64,000 nt of DNA, taken from NCBI GenBank assembly GCA_026397955.1, contig JAPLTV010000020.1, forward strand, positions 1-64,000, given 5' to 3'. The notes under the pieces are model-generated. The model saw only the letters and a program-made list of their open reading frames with translations. It made no database searches and had not been told where the DNA came from. Position numbers and translations under genes: made by a program. Shown here in pieces: positions 50,854 to 59,220 of this stretch (positions are counted from its first letter, which is position 1; the number at the start of each line of letters is the position of its first letter). Source of the DNA: Verrucomicrobiota bacterium (GTDB taxonomy: Bacteria > Verrucomicrobiota > Verrucomicrobiia > Opitutales > UBA953).

Positions 50854-52302
50854 ATGTCAGAGCCCACGTCCTCGGCTGGTGCCGCCACTTCCCGCAAGGC
50901 CTTGGCCATCAACCTTGATCGGTCCGCCTACGGGGCGTTCGCTGAGATTGGGGCCGGCCAGGAAGTGGTCCGGCACTTCTTCAAGGCCGGCGGCGCCTCG
51001 GGCACGGTGGCGAAGAGCATCTCGGCCTATGATATGCGCGTGAGCGACGCCATTTATGGCCACCCGCAGCGCTACGTCTCCCGTCAGCGGCTTGAGCAGA
51101 TGCTCGACCACGAGTACGGCCTACTGGTCGATCGCCTCAAGGCGGAACGTGGTCCGGTGACCCGCTTCTTCGCGTTCGCCGATACGGTCGCGACCACCCC
51201 TCATGATGGCAAGGGGCAGGGCCACTCGTGGATCGGTATCCGCTTCCAGGATCAGCCTCAATCCGAGCCGAGCGAGGTCATTCTCCATCTTCGTCTTTGG
51301 GATAAGGACGCGGACCGCCAGCAGGACGCGCTCGGCGCAGTCGGTGTTAACCTCATCCACGCGGCCCTCAACACGCGCGATAGCGTCGATAACTTCCTTA
51401 CCGCGCTGATCGATGAAGTCGGTGCCGGCCGCGTTGAGGTCGAGTTCGCCCATTTCAGTGGGCCGGCCTTCGGTGCCTTCGATAACCGTGCCGCGGCCCT
51501 GCGTCTCGTCCGTCTCGGCCTCACCGACGCCGTGCTCTTTGGTCCAGAAGGCGACCCGCAGGTCCCGAGTGAATACTTCTACAAGCGCTCGGTCTTGGTC
51601 GCCCGTGGCACTTTCCGTCCGGTCTCGATCGTCAACGAGGACATGTTGGCCTGCGCGCTGCGCGCCCTGCCCGACGGCGGCAAGGACGTCATCCCCCTCT
51701 TCGAGATGTGTATCGGTTCCGACCCGCATCCGGAATCCGAACTCATCGACCGCATCCGTCTCGTGGGCGCGATGCAGCATCCGCTTCTCGTCACACGCCA
51801 TCGCGGCTGGTATCGCCTGCCGGCCTATTTCCGTCTGCACACCACGGGTAGTATCACGCTCGTCGCCGGCATGAACAACCTTGTCGACCTTTTCAATCCT
51901 GAGCACTACACGCACCTCGAAGGGGGTGTGCTTGAGTCCTGCGGCCGTCTCTTTAAGGACGGCGTCCGCGTCATGGTCTACCCTATGCGCGGCGACCAAC
52001 TGCGCCGCCTCATCCTCGATCCGGTCGCCTGCAAGGTTTGCTTCCCGGAGAGCTACAGCGTCGCCGAAGACTCGGTGGTCACCGCTTCCGCCATCCAGAT
52101 GCGCCCCTCAGTCGCCGGCTTGTTCCAGCACCTGCTCAATAACGGCTTCCTGGTGCCGATCACGGGCGCGGCCCCCCAGGCGATGGCCTGCCAGCCGCGC
52201 ACTTTGGCCGAACGTATCCGTAAGAACGAGGGGGGCTGGGAAAAAGAAGTGCCTCCTTCGGTTGCGGTCGCGATCCGGAGTCTCAAGTTGTGGGCGAGGT
52301 AG
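50854..52302 (+). CDS. Conserved protein of unknown function
   Basis: 482 residues without signal peptide or membrane span. The N-terminal part (KALAINLDRSAYGAFAEIGAGQEVVRHFFKAGGASGTVAKSISAYDM) is a pattern I associate with a conserved family found in Bacteroidetes and Verrucomicrobia that is sometimes labelled TonB-dependent receptor; nothing here supports a receptor. The protein looks soluble and cytoplasmic, with several charged conserved-looking blocks but no catalytic motif I recognise. It is followed after 3 nt by a small membrane protein gene. Confidence 0.75.
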   Translation: MSEPTSSAGAATSRKALAINLDRSAYGAFAEIGAGQEVVRHFFKAGGASGTVAKSISAYDMRVSDAIYGHPQRYVSRQRLEQMLDHEYGLLVDRLKAERGPVTRFFAFADTVATTPHDGKGQGHSWIGIRFQDQPQSEPSEVILHLRLWDKDADRQQDALGAVGVNLIHAALNTRDSVDNFLTALIDEVGAGRVEVEFAHFSGPAFGAFDNRAAALRLVRLGLTDAVLFGPEGDPQVPSEYFYKRSVLVARGTFRPVSIVNEDMLACALRALPDGGKDVIPLFEMCIGSDPHPESELIDRIRLVGAMQHPLLVTRHRGWYRLPAYFRLHTTGSITLVAGMNNLVDLFNPEHYTHLEGGVLESCGRLFKDGVRVMVYPMRGDQLRRLILDPVACKVCFPESYSVAEDSVVTASAIQMRPSVAGLFQHLLNNGFLVPITGAAPQAMACQPRTLAERIRKNEGGWEKEVPPSVAVAIRSLKLWAR

Positions 52303-52305
52303 TCC

Positions 52306-52902
52306 ATGCCCGTCACTTCGCTTCCCCCAGCCCAAGATACCGAGCTCTCGCTCTCCGTCGAACGCGCCTACCGCGAATCGTTGGTGACCGACCGTCTAGG
52401 TGCGATCTGGTCTCTGATTCTGGCTAAGTGCTTCCTGGCCCAGTGGGCGATCCTCCGCTTTGCGATTCCGATCAGCGGCCCGCGCTACATCTGGACGCTC
52501 ACCCTAATCATGGCGATCGTCGCCTCCGCGTATTACCTCCACGCCCATCGGGTCAGGCTATACCTGCTGCCGACGCATTTCCGCGTGAACGCCGCGGTGC
52601 TTGCCGGGCTCGTCGTGGCATTGGGCTTCGTCGCCTATGCTTACTTCGCCCTCGGCTTACTGTCCGCTCCGCTGGCCGCGGCCTTGGCGGCGGTGCTGCT
52701 GGGCTCCTGGTCGCTCGCCCGTGCGGCCTTGCGTCGCGCCTGGCCGCCGCTCTTCGGTGCCTTCCTGTGGTGGGGCCTCGCCGCTACGGCGCTCCGCGCT
52801 CCGGCCGACCAAGCTTTGCTCTGGATCGGGCTGGGACTGCTCTGCGCGCAGGCGCTCCCGGGCTTCGCGGTCGCGGCCTTGGCGTCCCGTCGTCGCGTCT
52901 AA
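52306..52902 (+). CDS. Polytopic membrane protein, unknown function
   Basis: 198 residues with about five to six hydrophobic segments (for example YIWTLTLIMAIVASAYYLHA and VLAGLVVALGFVAYAYFALGLL) and a charged N-terminus. No family recognised. It begins 3 nt after the preceding conserved gene, so it is probably translationally coupled to it. Its stop abuts the stop of the convergent LysR gene. Confidence 0.6.
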   Translation: MPVTSLPPAQDTELSLSVERAYRESLVTDRLGAIWSLILAKCFLAQWAILRFAIPISGPRYIWTLTLIMAIVASAYYLHAHRVRLYLLPTHFRVNAAVLAGLVVALGFVAYAYFALGLLSAPLAAALAAVLLGSWSLARAALRRAWPPLFGAFLWWGLAATALRAPADQALLWIGLGLLCAQALPGFAVAALASRRRV

Positions 52903-53802
52903 TCAGGCCGAAACCTTGGCGCCGGCGCTGTTCATGAGGTGCGTCATGAAGCGCTTCATGGCCGGCGTCAGGACGCGGCCCTTGCGGTGCAGGATAGCCA
53001 ACGGGCGCGCCACCCGGCGGTCGCGCAGGCGGAGCATCACGAGCGTGCCTTGCTCGACTTCCTGCCGGATGGTGCCTTCAGGGACGAGCGCCACGCCGGC
53101 GTCAACTTCCACCGCGCGCTTCAGCGTCTCGATGTTGTCGAACTCCATCGAAGGCTCGAGCTCGATGCGCTGCTCGCGGAAGAACTGGTCGAGCGCCTTG
53201 CGCGTCGGGATATCTTGGTCGAAGCCGATGAACTTGCCGCCTTGCAGGTCGGCGAGGTCGATCTCCTTCTTCGCCGCGAGCTTGTGCTTGGGCGAGCAGA
53301 TGGCGACGAGCTGGTCCTCCATCAGAGGGATGATCTCGACCTGGCGGGTCTTCTGCGGGAAGGCGACGAGACCGAAGTCCACGGCGTTCGAGATGACGTC
53401 TTCGTAGACGAGGTTCGAGCGACGGTATTCCACGCGCACGTTGACGTGCGGGAATTCCTGCATGAACGACTTCACGTGCGGCGGGAGCTCGTGGAGGCCG
53501 ATCGAGACGATGGTCGAGATGTGGACGGTACCGCTGACGACCTTGCGCATCTCCTGCATCTCGCTGCCGACCTGCTCGTAGCGGTTGAGGATATCCTTGG
53601 CGGCCTCGTAGAGGCTGCGGCCCTCGCGCGTGAGCCGGAACTGCTTCTGGCTACGGTCGACAATCAGGACGTTAAAATGCTTTTCCATCGAGCGCAGCTG
53701 CTGGCTGACGGCCGACTGGGTGATGGCGTTGAGCTTGGCCGCCTTGGAGAAGCTTTCGTTGTCCACCAGGTCGCGGAAGATCTTCAGGTTCTCGATATGC
53801 AT
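52903..53802 (-). CDS. LysR-family transcriptional regulator
   Basis: 299 residues from ATG 53802 (six extra residues if the ORF-track start is used). N-terminal winged helix-turn-helix MHIENLKIFRDLVDNESFSKAAKLNAITQSAVSQQLRSMEKHF, then a substrate-binding domain (GTVHISTIVSIGLHELPPHVKSFMQEFPHVNVRVEYRRSN). The closest look is to the CysL/CbbR-like branch; the effector is unknown. An ATTA-N7-TAAT LysR box lies 20 nt upstream, suggesting autoregulation. Neighbours give no clear target. Confidence 0.9.
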   Translation of the reverse strand: MHIENLKIFRDLVDNESFSKAAKLNAITQSAVSQQLRSMEKHFNVLIVDRSQKQFRLTREGRSLYEAAKDILNRYEQVGSEMQEMRKVVSGTVHISTIVSIGLHELPPHVKSFMQEFPHVNVRVEYRRSNLVYEDVISNAVDFGLVAFPQKTRQVEIIPLMEDQLVAICSPKHKLAAKKEIDLADLQGGKFIGFDQDIPTRKALDQFFREQRIELEPSMEFDNIETLKRAVEVDAGVALVPEGTIRQEVEQGTLVMLRLRDRRVARPLAILHRKGRVLTPAMKRFMTHLMNSAGAKVSA

Positions 53803-53821
53803 GGGAATGAAAGACCCCATG

Positions 53822-53836
53822 ATTAATGAATCTAAT
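53822..53836. promoter_or_regulatory. LysR-type operator (T-N11-A box)
   Basis: ATTA-ATGAATC-TAAT is a perfect 4-bp inverted repeat that fits the T-N11-A rule of LysR regulators. It lies 20 nt upstream of the lysR ATG, in the 143-nt gap between lysR and divergent yggS, and overlaps a possible -10 for lysR. Confidence 0.5.
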
Positions 53837-53945
53837 GGGTTAGGGCTTCAAGTGTAGATGTGCTAATCCTAAGCCAGCGCCCTCCAGGCGGCCTAGGGAG
53901 CCCGACTGGTTGACTCCCCGCCCGTTCTCCCTCCCTCTGGTGCAA

Positions 53946-54644
53946 ATGGTCTCCTCCGACCAGTTTAAGGCCCATTGCGAGGGGGTGCTGGCCCGCATTC
54001 AGGCCGCCTGTACCCGGGTGGGCCGTGATTCGGCCTCTGTCCGGCTGCTCCCGGTGACCAAGACCCATCCGGTCGACGCCGCTTTGCTGGCTTATGGCTT
54101 TGGATTGCGGGCAGTCGGCGAAAACCGTGTCCAGGAAGCCGCCCAGAAGCGCCTCTTGGCCCCGACCGACCTCCGCTGGGAGCTGATCGGCCATCTCCAG
54201 TCCAACAAGGCCAAGCAGGCCCTTCAGGCTTTCGACGTCATTCAGAGCGTGGACTCCGCCGAACTGGCCACCCGCCTCGGTCGTCTGGCCGGCGAGATGG
54301 GGCTGCGCCGCGAAGTGCTGATCCAAGTCAATTCCGGCGACGACCCGGCGAAGTTCGGCTGCGACCTTGCCGATGCGCCCCGCCTCCTCGAGGCCGCCTT
54401 GGCCCAGCCCGCCCTGAGCGTGAAGGGTCTGATGGCCATCGCGCCCCTGTCCGACGACCCCGCGGTCGCCGACCGGACCTTCGCCGAGCTGCGTCTCTGC
54501 CGCGACGCCTTGGCCGCCCGCTTTGGCGTGGCCCTGCCGGAATTATCCATGGGGATGAGCGGAGACCTTGAATCCGCCGTCGCCGCAGGTTCTACTTGCG
54601 TCCGTGTCGGCTCCGCTTTGTTCGGCAGTCGTCCCTCCGCATGA
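53946..54644 (+). CDS. YggS-family PLP-binding protein
   Basis: 232 residues from ATG 53946. Alanine racemase N-terminal fold protein that maintains pyridoxal phosphate balance. The PLP lysine is in LLPVTKTHPVD, followed by GENRVQEAAQK, LIGHLQSNKAKQAL and the phosphate-binding LSMGMSGDLESAVAAGSTCVRVGSALFG. Its stop overlaps the recN start (ATGA), implying translational coupling. Confidence 0.94.
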   Translation: MVSSDQFKAHCEGVLARIQAACTRVGRDSASVRLLPVTKTHPVDAALLAYGFGLRAVGENRVQEAAQKRLLAPTDLRWELIGHLQSNKAKQALQAFDVIQSVDSAELATRLGRLAGEMGLRREVLIQVNSGDDPAKFGCDLADAPRLLEAALAQPALSVKGLMAIAPLSDDPAVADRTFAELRLCRDALAARFGVALPELSMGMSGDLESAVAAGSTCVRVGSALFGSRPSA

Positions 54645-56302
54645 TCCGCCGCCTTCAAATCCGCGACCTCGCCCTGATGGATCGCACCGAGCTCGAACTG
54701 GGTTCGGGCTTTACGGTGGTCACGGGTGAGACGGGCGCGGGCAAGTCCGTCTTGCTCGGCGCGCTTTCGCTCCTCGCGGGCAATCGCGCCGCGAAGACGA
54801 TTGTCCGCAAGGGCGCCGACGAATGCTCGGTCGAAGCCGAACTTGAGACCGACGGCGACAAGCGCTTCGACGAAGTGCTGAAGTCCCTCGACTTGCCCAT
54901 TTGCGATGACGGTCTGCTCATCCTGAAGCGTTCGGTGCATGCGACCAAGGCTGGACGTATCTCCATCAACGGAGGCTCGGCCACGCTCACTCAGCTCCAG
55001 CAGCTCGGCGAGCTGTGGATCGATTTCCACGGCCCAGGCGAACCGCAGAAGCTGATGCGCGCCGAGACGCAGCTGGAGATGCTCGACCTGCACGCCGGCT
55101 TGGCTTCTGCGCTCACGACCTATCGCACCGGCTGGCGCTTGCGTAACGATCTGCTCCGCGAAGCGGGCGAAGCCGCCACGGCCGAACGCCTCTCCGAAGA
55201 CGAAGCAGCTTTCCTCCGCTCCCAGCTCGAGAAGCTCGATTCGCTCGATCTCTCCGAAGAGGCTATCACGAAGCTCGAGCGGGATCACGCCCGCTCTTCC
55301 CGTGCCCAGGAACTCGCGGCCTTGCTTGGCCAGCTCGAGTCCGGCCTGAGCTCCGACGGACTCGGTGAGGTGATGCCTAAGTTGCTCAAGGCCGCGGACG
55401 ACATCGCCCGCATCGACGCCGACGCGGGCTCGCTCCGTGATCGTCTGAATTCCCTCGCGGCCGAAGCGGAAGACATTCGCGCCGATTTTGCGCGTCTCGG
55501 TCGCGGACTCTCCTCCGATGACGAGTCCGCCGCCGAGCTCGAAGGGAAGATGAACCTCTGGCTGGAATTCCGTCGCAAGTACGGACCCGGCGCCGAAGCG
55601 GTCCGCGAGAAGCGCGAGGCACTCCGCCGTCGGCTGGCCTCTCAGGGCGATGTCGAAGCCCGCGTGGCAAAACTGAAGGCCGAGGCCGCCAAGGTGGAGA
55701 AGGATCTCCGTAAGCAGGCCGAAGCCCTGCGCGCCGCCCGTACGAAGGCAGCTGAGAAACTCGCCACCGCCGCCCGCAAGATGCTGGGTTCGCTCGGTTT
55801 CAAGAAGGCCGACCTGCGGATCGAGGTCGCCGTCGCGGAACTCGGCCCATACGGCGCTGACGCCGTCCGGTTCTTATTCTGCCCGAATGCCGGCCAGGAC
55901 CTCCTGCCGCTCGATCAGATCGCGTCCAGCGGTGAAGCCGCCCGCGTGATGCTCGCCTTGAAGACCGTGCTCGCCGCGGTGGATCGCACCCCGGTGCTGG
56001 TCTTCGACGAGGTCGACGCCAATGTCGGTGGTGAAATCGGCGCGCAGGTCGGCCGCGAACTCGCCGCCCTCGGTAAGGGCCATCAGGTCTTCTGCGTGAC
56101 GCACCTCCCGCAGGTTGCCGCGCTCGGCCATGCTCATCTCGTCGTGACGAAGACGCAGGATGATAAGTCGACGACGGTCGAGATCTCCCCGGTCCACGGT
56201 AAGCGCAAGGACCGCGAGTCCGAGCTCGCCCGTATGCTGGGTGACCGCGCCAGCAAGGTCGCGCTCTCCCACGCACGCGAGCTGCTCGACGGCGCGAAGT
56301 AG
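54641..56302 (+). CDS. recN: DNA repair ATPase RecN
   Basis: 553 residues. SMC-like protein for double-strand break repair. N-terminus MIRRLQIRDLALMDRTELELGSGFTVVTGETGAGKSVLL contains Walker A; coiled-coil regions of about residues 150-350 follow; the C-terminal Walker B is VLVFDEVDANVGGEIG, then FCVTHLPQVAALGHAHL, both typical of RecN. ATG 54641 is used, overlapping the yggS stop. Confidence 0.96.
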   Translation: MIRRLQIRDLALMDRTELELGSGFTVVTGETGAGKSVLLGALSLLAGNRAAKTIVRKGADECSVEAELETDGDKRFDEVLKSLDLPICDDGLLILKRSVHATKAGRISINGGSATLTQLQQLGELWIDFHGPGEPQKLMRAETQLEMLDLHAGLASALTTYRTGWRLRNDLLREAGEAATAERLSEDEAAFLRSQLEKLDSLDLSEEAITKLERDHARSSRAQELAALLGQLESGLSSDGLGEVMPKLLKAADDIARIDADAGSLRDRLNSLAAEAEDIRADFARLGRGLSSDDESAAELEGKMNLWLEFRRKYGPGAEAVREKREALRRRLASQGDVEARVAKLKAEAAKVEKDLRKQAEALRAARTKAAEKLATAARKMLGSLGFKKADLRIEVAVAELGPYGADAVRFLFCPNAGQDLLPLDQIASSGEAARVMLALKTVLAAVDRTPVLVFDEVDANVGGEIGAQVGRELAALGKGHQVFCVTHLPQVAALGHAHLVVTKTQDDKSTTVEISPVHGKRKDRESELARMLGDRASKVALSHARELLDGAK

Positions 56303-56304
56303 CT

Positions 56305-57123
56305 TCAGGCCTTCTTTACGAAGCGATCCAACCGGAGGCGCTGGATCATCCGCAAGCCGATGGCGGCCGCCCAAGGCTTGGGCAGGCGTGCCGAGATGAC
56401 GGCCAGGATCTTATGTTTCCAGCCGGTGACCACCACTGGGCGCTGCGCCGCCATGCCGCGCACGGCTTCATCGGCGCATTCTTCTGAGGTCTGACCACTG
56501 AGGCCGGTCGAGCTCGCGAAGCCGGCGGCCTTGGAGAAGTTCGTGGAGACAGGGCCAGGGCAGATCGCCACGCAACGGATACCGTGACGCTTGGCCTCAG
56601 CATCGAGCGCGACGCTCCAATCGAGCATGAAGGATTTCGTCGCGGCATAGGTGGTCATCAGCGGCGTGGGTTGGAAACCCGCGAGCGAAGCGACCGTGGC
56701 CACCATGCCGCCGCGCGCCTTCAGTTCATCCCAGAGGCGGCCCGTGAGTTCGACCGGTGCGCGTACGTTGACGTCGATCATCTTCAAGGTGTGGTCGACG
56801 CCGGGCGCCGGAAACTCTCCGTAGGCGCCGAAGCCGCTATTATTAATCAGTAGCATCCTGCCTTCTCGGGGCATTAGTTTTTGTAATTCGGAGACAACCG
56901 CCGCGATGTCAGCGGGTTGCGAGAGATCGCAGGTAAGGTGAGTGAAGTTCAGGGAATTTGGGACCCCCTCGGGGGACGTCCTGGAAAGGTTGAACACCGC
57001 GGCTTTGGTCTCAGAATGACTGATACGCGAGAGTATCGCGCGTCCGATCCCGGAAGAAGCCCCTGATATGATGACCACGGAAAAACTCCTAAAGAATTCA
57101 TCGACGGTCTTGTTCTTTGACAT
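56305..57123 (-). CDS. Short-chain dehydrogenase/reductase
   Basis: 272 residues. Rossmann motif SGASSGIGRAI near residue 20, NNSGFGAYG and the catalytic Ser plus YAATKSFML (YxxxK) near residue 160. The C-terminal extension resembles SDRs annotated as acting on lipids or ketoacyl compounds, but the substrate cannot be deduced. Divergent from hpf; convergent with recN, with 2 nt between the stops. Confidence 0.88.
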   Translation of the reverse strand: MSKNKTVDEFFRSFSVVIISGASSGIGRAILSRISHSETKAAVFNLSRTSPEGVPNSLNFTHLTCDLSQPADIAAVVSELQKLMPREGRMLLINNSGFGAYGEFPAPGVDHTLKMIDVNVRAPVELTGRLWDELKARGGMVATVASLAGFQPTPLMTTYAATKSFMLDWSVALDAEAKRHGIRCVAICPGPVSTNFSKAAGFASSTGLSGQTSEECADEAVRGMAAQRPVVVTGWKHKILAVISARLPKPWAAAIGLRMIQRLRLDRFVKKA

Positions 57124-57163
57124 GGGCGCAGAGTCTCACGTCACCCCAAAAAACACAACACAC

Positions 57164-57523
57164 ATGACAAGTGCTCCGATCGTCGTGACAGGGGTCCATA
57201 TGGACCTCACCGACGCCCTGAAGGAAACGGTGTGCGCCAAGGTCGAAAGACTGCTGCGCCACAACCCGCGGATTATCCGCGTGCTCGTCGAACTCGTCTA
57301 CACCCGCTGCAGCGACCATAGTCGCGAATTCGGGGCCCAAATCCGGCTGGAGCTGCCGGGGCCGGACATCGTCGTCCGGGAGGAGTCCGATGACCTCTAC
57401 AAATCCATCGATATTTTGGTCGATAAGGTCGACCGCCAGCTTCGCCGCCGCCATCGCCTGGATAAGGAAAAAAGGAATCATCCGCATCCGACAGACCTAG
57501 GCGACCTGGGACGCGCGGCGTAA
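57164..57523 (+). CDS. hpf: Ribosome hibernation-promoting factor, short form
   Basis: 119 residues. The S30AE fold is recognised from IVVTGVHMDLTDALKETVCAKVERLLRH and the later DDLYKSIDILVDKVDRQLRRRHRLDKEK. Only the N-terminal ribosome-binding domain is present, as in E. coli HPF/YfiA, without the C-terminal dimerisation domain of long HPF. ATG 57164 is used because the ORF-track start at 57068 lies inside the divergent SDR gene. A TTGACA at 57117-57122 may be its -35, without a clear -10. Leader A/C-rich (CCAAAAAACACAACACAC). Confidence 0.88.
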   Translation: MTSAPIVVTGVHMDLTDALKETVCAKVERLLRHNPRIIRVLVELVYTRCSDHSREFGAQIRLELPGPDIVVREESDDLYKSIDILVDKVDRQLRRRHRLDKEKRNHPHPTDLGDLGRAA

Positions 57524-57544
57524 GGACGGTGCGGTGCCGGCCGG

Positions 57545-57680
57545 TTGTCAGTCAGGACGGCTCAGTCGGTGAAAGTCGAAGTCGGTATGGCCGGAAGTCG
57601 GTGAAAACAGACGGAAAGCCAGTCAGACAGCGAAGGTAACGGACAGTCAGTCAGGTAACAGACAACGAAAGCCAAGCTAG
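57545..57680. repeat. Degenerate AGTC/CAGAC repeat region downstream of hpf
   Basis: The motif AGTCGGT recurs at 57564, 57580 and 57596, exactly 16 bp apart, and AGTCGGTGAAA is repeated at 57564 and 57596. GTCAGTCAGG occurs at 57547 and 57646, and GGTAACRGACA twice. The stretch has no credible ORF and is followed by a hairpin, so it might be the 3' UTR of hpf or a separate small RNA. Confidence 0.6.
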
Positions 57681-57699
57681 CACAGTCAAAGGTAGGTAC

Positions 57700-57740
57700 A
57701 GGACCCCGGCCGCCGCAAGGTGACCGGGGTCCTCCTGTTT
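57700..57740 (+). terminator. Terminator after the hpf 3' region
   Basis: Perfect 10-bp stem AGGACCCCGG / CCGGGGTCCT with a 14-nt loop, followed by CCTGTTT. It ends the hpf or putative small-RNA transcript 59 nt before the favoured mpl start. Confidence 0.65.
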
Positions 57741-57799
57741 GGGCGGGTCGCTTGCCTAAGTTTCTCGCCCTTGGCCCCCCGAGGGCTTTTATCTGCCTT

Positions 57800-59215
57800 A
57801 TGCGCATTTATTTCATGGGCATCTGCGGCACGGCGATGGGTAACGCCGCCTTGCTGATGCGCGCCTTGGGTCATGAGGTCATGGGGTCCGACACGGGAAT
57901 CTACCCGCCGATGTCCGACCACCTTCGTGGCGCCGGCGTCGATATCCTGGAAGGTTGGTCGGCCGAACGCCTCGCCCAACTTGAGCCGGATCTCGTTGTG
58001 GTCGGTAACGTCGCCTCCCGCGGTCATCCCGAAGTGGAATGGCTCCTCGAAACCCGCACCCAGCCTTACGTCTCTCTCCCGGAACTCCTGCGCACGCGCC
58101 TGCTAAACGAACGTCGTAACGTCGTCGTCGCGGGCACGCATGGTAAGACCACGACGACCTGCATGGCCGCGGTCTTGCTCAAGGCCAATAGTACCGAGCC
58201 CGGCTGGCTTGTCGGCGGCGTCCCGCGCGACCTGCCTGATTCTTCGCACCCTGGTAAGCAGGGAGGTCCCTTCGTCATTGAGGGCGATGAATACGACACG
58301 GCCTTCTTCGATAAGCGTAGCAAGTTCATCCAGTATCTGCCGCACGTGCTTGCGATCAATAACTGCGAGTTCGACCACGCTGATATCTTCCGTGACCTCG
58401 ACGACGTGCTCCGCACTTTCGCGCATGTTATTCGCATCGTTCCGCGCGACGGCGTAATCGTCGCGAATGGCGACGACGCCAATGTCCTCGGTCTGGTGAA
58501 GAACGTCACCTGGGCCCCTGTCGTCCGCGTGGGCACGGGCGCCGGCAACGATGCCGTCATCGCCGACTTCCAGGAATCTCCGACGGGCTCGTCCTTCACG
58601 CTGGTTTGGAAGGGCAAGGAGTGGGGTAGGGTGAAGTGGGCCCTCCCGGGTCTCTTCAACGCCCGTAACGCCGCCATGGCCGCCGTCTCCGCCGGTCTGT
58701 TGCTCGATGCCCAGGATCCGACGAAGCTGAAGCTCGACGCGCTGGATAAGTTCCAGGGCGTCCAGCGTCGCCAACAGGTGCTCGTCGATCGCGCCGACCT
58801 GACGGTCATCGAAGATTTCGGCCACCACCCGACGGCCCTCGATCTGACGCTCGAATCCCTGCGCGCCCGTTATCCGCAGCACCGCTTGGTTGCCTGCTTC
58901 GAGCCGCGGAGCAATACCGCCGCCCGCAAGGTAATGCAGGATGGTTTTCGCGATGCGCTCAAGCAGGCCGACGAGGTCTTCCTGGCTCCGCCGCACCGTG
59001 CCGACAAGCTCGGCGAAGAACGCTTCGACAGTGAAGGCGTGGCCTCGGCGATCACTGCGGCCGGCAAGAAGGGTTTCGCGCCCGCGTCCAATGATGCCTT
59101 ACTCACCGAGCTCACCGCGCTCGTGAAGTCGGACAAGTCTCCGCGATGCGTCATCTTCTTCTCAAACGGCGCCTTCGGCGGCATCATCAAGAAGTTCGCC
59201 CAAGCTGTCGCCTGA
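57800..59215 (+). CDS. mpl: UDP-MurNAc:tripeptide ligase (murein peptide recycling)
   Basis: 471 residues from ATG 57800. Mur ligase fold with the Mpl-type N-terminus MRIYFMGICGTAMGNAALLMRALGHEVMGSD, ATP-binding VVVAGTHGKTTTTCM, and FVIEGDEYDTAFFDKRSKF. EDFGHHPTAL and CFEPRSNTAARK fit the Mpl/MurC group. Mpl reattaches recycled L-Ala-gamma-D-Glu-mDAP to UDP-MurNAc, implying an mDAP-containing cell wall. MurC is the alternative, but the GICGTAMG form favours Mpl. Confidence 0.9.
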   Translation: MRIYFMGICGTAMGNAALLMRALGHEVMGSDTGIYPPMSDHLRGAGVDILEGWSAERLAQLEPDLVVVGNVASRGHPEVEWLLETRTQPYVSLPELLRTRLLNERRNVVVAGTHGKTTTTCMAAVLLKANSTEPGWLVGGVPRDLPDSSHPGKQGGPFVIEGDEYDTAFFDKRSKFIQYLPHVLAINNCEFDHADIFRDLDDVLRTFAHVIRIVPRDGVIVANGDDANVLGLVKNVTWAPVVRVGTGAGNDAVIADFQESPTGSSFTLVWKGKEWGRVKWALPGLFNARNAAMAAVSAGLLLDAQDPTKLKLDALDKFQGVQRRQQVLVDRADLTVIEDFGHHPTALDLTLESLRARYPQHRLVACFEPRSNTAARKVMQDGFRDALKQADEVFLAPPHRADKLGEERFDSEGVASAITAAGKKGFAPASNDALLTELTALVKSDKSPRCVIFFSNGAFGGIIKKFAQAVA

Positions 59216-59220
59216 AGCCG

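Noticed and set aside
57545-57680. CRISPR array
   Set aside because: Repeats are 7-11 bp, degenerate and at 16-bp spacing, with no spacer structure and no cas genes in the window.
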